From Lacticaseibacillus suibinensis (lineage in GTDB: Bacteria; Bacillota; Bacilli; Lactobacillales; Lactobacillaceae): 64,000 bases of DNA. The stretch is taken from contig NZ_RHOK01000003.1 in assembly GCF_003946175.1 (NCBI RefSeq), positions 62,001 to 126,000 on the forward strand, given 5' to 3'. Numbering within the stretch: position 1 is the first letter of the stretch; each line of letters starts with the position of its first letter. Shown in pieces: positions 61,422 through 64,000 of the stretch. The translations under genes were made by a program, and so were the position numbers. Below the pieces are notes generated by a model. That model saw nothing but the letters and a program-made list of their open reading frames with translations, was not told the origin of the DNA and did no database searches.

Positions 61422-62771
61422 TTATTTGAACGCGGGATCAATCAGCGTGTCATTAAGAATATACTGCTGAAATTTAGCGTAGGTGCCGGCGAATAAATCG
61501 TCGGCATTTTTGCTGAGCATGACTTTGGGAAAATAGAACCGCTTATCCCCGGTGGCTTTACCGCTAATCGCGGCTACCAGCGGCGACAAGGTCGAAAGCT
61601 CTTCCAAAGTCCCATCGGCTTGGATGATTTCGATTTGGGTCTTGGGATTGGCGACGCTGGGATCGTATTGATCATAGGGTAAATCGAAGCTGTCATTTTC
61701 CGCGGTGTAGTAATCTGGATCAAACCCAGCCTCACTGACCAAAGCGCGCAGCTGCGGCAGCAGCGCGGCGGTTTGATCAGTGATGGCCACGGATTTCAGC
61801 GGCCGCCGGCTCAAGAAGCGGCCAGCCAAGTCTTTCAGCACCGGATCGGGATAATCCAGCCAGTAGGTGAAATAGGTGTTCAGCACACCATCATCAAGCC
61901 GCAGGTAATCCTTTAAGTCGAATTGATGCTCGAAGAATGGAATCAGTAGCCGCGGGTTGTAGCGCGTGTCGAATTTACCGGCTTCATACAATGTCTTGGC
62001 GCGCTGCAGCAGGTGGGTCAAAATCATTTCCATGGATCGCGATACTGGGTGGAAGTAAACCTGTTGGTACATCTGGAAACGACCCACAATGTAATCTTCC
62101 ACAGCGTGCATGCCGTTGGCGTCAAAACCGATGCCGCCTTGATAAGGCCGCATCACCCGCAAAATGCGGGCCAAATCGAAGTCGCCGTATTTGGTACCGG
62201 TGAAGTAGGCATCCCGCAGCAGATAGTCCATTCGGTCGGCGTCGATTTGACTAGAAATCATTTGCACCACTTGCGGATTAGGGTAAGTATGGGCAATCAC
62301 GCTGGCCACCTGCTCGGGGAAGTCTGGCGCCACGCCGCGCAGAATTTTGTTCACCTCAGTGCTTTCGTCGGTCAAAATCCGGCGGGTGATGGCTTCGTGG
62401 TCGGTGGCAAAAATGTGCTCAAAAGTATGTGAGTAGGGTCCGTGGCCGATATCATGCAACAAGGCCGCGCATAGGGCCACCAGCCGCTCGTTGTCATCCC
62501 ACAGTCCATCGCCAGGGGTTTTGGTGGGGAAGTTCACCGCAAAATTATCGCAGATTTGACGCGTGATTTCATAGACGCCCAAGCTGTGCGTGAAGCGGGT
62601 GTGCTCAGCGCCTTGAAAGACGTAATCTGCTACGCCGAGTTGCTTGATGCGGCGCAGACGCTGGAACTCAGGGGTGTTGATCAAGTCCAAAATTACCTGA
62701 TGCTGCACATGGATATAGTTATGGACGGGATCGCGAAAGACTTTTTCGCGGGGAAGCATTTTAATCGCCAT
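61422..62771 (-). CDS. HD-domain phosphohydrolase, YwfO/dNTPase-like
   Basis: This 449-residue HD protein starts LPREKVFRDPVHNYIHVQHQVILDLINTPEFQRLRRIKQLG. It has HTRFTHSLGVYEITRQI near 58, the HD pair in LCAALLHDIGHGPYSHTFEHIF near 99-120, and SQIDADRMDYLLRDAYFTG near 170-188. These match the dGTPase-like SAMHD1/YwfO group that degrades dNTPs, or an allosterically controlled relative. AAGGAG lies 9 nt before ATG. It is 2 bp downstream of the LipL-like gene, forming an operon as ywfL/ywfO are neighbours in Bacillus. Confidence 0.92.
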   Translation of the reverse strand: MAIKMLPREKVFRDPVHNYIHVQHQVILDLINTPEFQRLRRIKQLGVADYVFQGAEHTRFTHSLGVYEITRQICDNFAVNFPTKTPGDGLWDDNERLVALCAALLHDIGHGPYSHTFEHIFATDHEAITRRILTDESTEVNKILRGVAPDFPEQVASVIAHTYPNPQVVQMISSQIDADRMDYLLRDAYFTGTKYGDFDLARILRVMRPYQGGIGFDANGMHAVEDYIVGRFQMYQQVYFHPVSRSMEMILTHLLQRAKTLYEAGKFDTRYNPRLLIPFFEHQFDLKDYLRLDDGVLNTYFTYWLDYPDPVLKDLAGRFLSRRPLKSVAITDQTAALLPQLRALVSEAGFDPDYYTAENDSFDLPYDQYDPSVANPKTQIEIIQADGTLEELSTLSPLVAAISGKATGDKRFYFPKVMLSKNADDLFAGTYAKFQQYILNDTLIDPAFK

Positions 62772-62773
62772 AT

Positions 62774-63580
62774 TTATTCTCCTTCAAACTGATTGCGGGC
62801 TTGCATGTCGGTTAAGGCGGCTGTCAGCGCGGATTGATAGGCAGGGGTGGCAAGGACAGGCGTTAGGGACACCGAGTCCGTGGGTAGCGCTGCCGTGAGC
62901 TTAGCGCTTAAGCCTTGCGGGGTGAGCGGGGCGGCAAGGTGGGCCTTTAAGGTGCCCATTGTTGCTGGCAACACCTGCGGAAAGCGGTGGCGCGGATCGG
63001 CTTGGCCTTGGCCAGCCTGATAAAAGTCGGCCATCACCTGCCCGCGCGCCGCCTGATCGCCGCCAACGGCCAGGTATGCCATCACCACGATGCCGCGACT
63101 GGTGCGACGCTGAGCTAACCCGGCGATTTTTTGCCCGCCTAGGCTCAGGTCAAAAGTGCCCGGACAATAGGAGTGGCGCACCTCGCCTACCGTTAACGGC
63201 GCCCCCACCGCGGTAGTCAGCCAGTCCGCCATGAGCTGATAGGCTTCAGGAATCGTGGCGGCGTCAGGGGGTAAGAACAAGCTGACGTTCAGCACCTGCT
63301 CGTCGCAGACAATGCCTAACCCGCCAGAGTTGCGAACAAAGAAGGGGTAGCCCGCTGCTTGCAAGGTCTTCAGCGCTGCAGGGAGCTGTGGCAAGCGCAA
63401 ATCCTGCATCCCCAAAATCACCGTGCGGGCCAACGTCCAGTAGTGGACGAACACCGCAGGTAACCCGGCTGGCCGGCTCAAAAGGGCATTGGTATGGGCA
63501 AAGCTCAAAAGCCGCTGGTCAGCGGTGAAGTGTTGGTTTAACACGCCGATTGGCCCTGCCTGGGTCAGTACTTTGTCCAT
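62774..63580 (-). CDS. Lipoate/octanoyltransferase family protein, LipL-like
   Basis: This 268-residue BPL/LplA-fold enzyme has PFFVRNSGGLGIVCDEQVLNVSL near 79-101, and the catalytic Cys139 in HSYCPGTFDLSLGGQKIAGLAQRR. The Lys in KIAG is conserved. This pattern matches LipL amidotransferases, which move octanoyl or lipoyl groups from GcvH to lipoyl domains. The start is ATG 63580 with GGGGG 7 nt upstream. A longer start at 63598 is too close to the TATAAT at 63604-63609, so it may be inside the promoter. It precedes the HD-domain gene. Confidence 0.85.
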   Translation of the reverse strand: MDKVLTQAGPIGVLNQHFTADQRLLSFAHTNALLSRPAGLPAVFVHYWTLARTVILGMQDLRLPQLPAALKTLQAAGYPFFVRNSGGLGIVCDEQVLNVSLFLPPDAATIPEAYQLMADWLTTAVGAPLTVGEVRHSYCPGTFDLSLGGQKIAGLAQRRTSRGIVVMAYLAVGGDQAARGQVMADFYQAGQGQADPRHRFPQVLPATMGTLKAHLAAPLTPQGLSAKLTAALPTDSVSLTPVLATPAYQSALTAALTDMQARNQFEGE

Positions 63581-63603
63581 CCGCTCGCCCCCATTCATAC
63601 CCT

Positions 63604-63609
63604 ATTATA
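63604..63609 (-). promoter_or_regulatory. -10 box of the lipL-HD operon
   Basis: On the minus strand TATAAT stands 24 bp before the chosen start. No clear -35 is visible. Confidence 0.55.
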
Positions 63610-63746
63610 TGCAAGTTCGGCGTGCCATGCACCTTTCCCAAGGAATTGGGCGGTTGCGCCACCGGCAGAAAACATGACGCTGGCGTCAGTTTTAAGCCAA
63701 AAGAGGGTCTTTACGTTATAATGGAGAGCAGAAAGGGCTGATTCGA

Positions 63747-64000
63747 ATGGATTTATCACACGGCGTCCCGGTGCAAGTGCACCTTGAGACTTTTGTCACC
63801 CAAGAGGCGGAAACGGAGAACCATGTGTTCGATGAGCCAGGCACAGTCGTTCAAATGGGGGACACACTGTACATTCGCTATCGTGAAGTGAACGAAGAAG
63901 AACATACTGACTATCCGGTCACACTGAAGTTGCGGGCCGATGGTTCTGTCCAGTTGTCGCGCGGCTCCAGTGAAGATGATACGCATCTCCGGCTGCATTT
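63747..64000 (+). CDS. DUF1934 (YwiB-like) family protein, truncated by window end
   Basis: The first 84 residues of a small beta-barrel-like protein are seen: DLSHGVPVQVHLETFVTQEAETENHVFDEPG, then VVQMGDTLYIRYREVNEEEHTDYPVTLKLRADGSVQLSRG. This is the start of the YwiB/DUF1934 family, often next to argS and rpoE in Firmicutes. The function is unknown. ATG 63747 has AAAGGG about 9 nt upstream, and TATAAT lies at 63717-63722. The 3' end lies outside the window. Confidence 0.85.
   Translation, partial: MDLSHGVPVQVHLETFVTQEAETENHVFDEPGTVVQMGDTLYIRYREVNEEEHTDYPVTLKLRADGSVQLSRGSSEDDTHLRLH

Overview
The window is chromosomal DNA of a GC-rich low-G+C-phylum bacterium, almost certainly a member of the Lactobacillaceae near the Lacticaseibacillus/Schleiferilactobacillus branch. 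The evidence is strong AGGAGG ribosome binding sites, a tryptophan T-box leader, DeoR/PurR/CcpA-world regulation, a sortase-type surface protein, a ppx-ppk-ppx polyphosphate cassette, and the Firmicutes order rnmV-rsmA-veg-ispE-purR-glmU-prs. No rRNA, tRNA, CRISPR array, prophage or intact insertion sequence was seen. The species assignment is inference.

Layout. 1-9.5 kb: a HelD-type RNA polymerase recycling helicase; a two-gene quaternary-amine/ergothioneine-type ABC importer followed by a disulfide-reductase-like flavoprotein; T-box-controlled trpS; and a LemA-TPM membrane pair. 9.5-17.7 kb: a galactoside utilisation locus with a divergent AraC regulator, an orphan PTS EIIC, a DUF3284 protein, a GH36 alpha-galactosidase, a GH42 beta-galactosidase and an SGNH esterase. 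17.8-21.4 kb: a MATE exporter overlapping a signal peptidase, and an epimerase/MerR divergent pair with a textbook MerR promoter. 21.4-25.4 kb: a 900-residue PgrA/SEC10-like alanine-rich surface protein and an aldo/keto reductase. 26.2-32.3 kb: the polyphosphate operon (degenerate Ppx, Ppk, Ppx) and two genes of unknown function. 32.3-39.4 kb: a DHFR-like and a PEBP-like protein, then a tight PHP-zincin-sirtuin-Nudix-DUF72 operon and metG. 39.9-43.7 kb: an A-type Fe-S-like protein, an MFS exporter with a leader peptide and attenuator-like terminator, lacD and its DeoR-type regulator. 43.9-56.3 kb: the housekeeping rnmV-to-prs segment, interrupted by GNAT, CDF and FetAB genes. 56.3-64 kb: mscL, a YhgE/Pip giant membrane protein, YdcF, Nudix, an HD phosphohydrolase, a LipL-like octanoyltransferase and the start of a DUF1934 gene.

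The most unusual content is non-coding. Two unrelated families of structured intergenic repeats are present, three copies each. Family 1 is about 229 bp (25534-25762, 25892-26121 inverted, 39509-39736). Its copies form a closed outer stem with three internal hairpins, and paired positions change together between copies. Family 2 is 130-185 bp (33481-33611, 49023-49207, 56726-56859) and also keeps nested stems while their sequence changes. A candidate ribosome-mediated attenuator precedes the MFS exporter, and the first polyphosphatase homologue has lost both of its expected active-site signatures.
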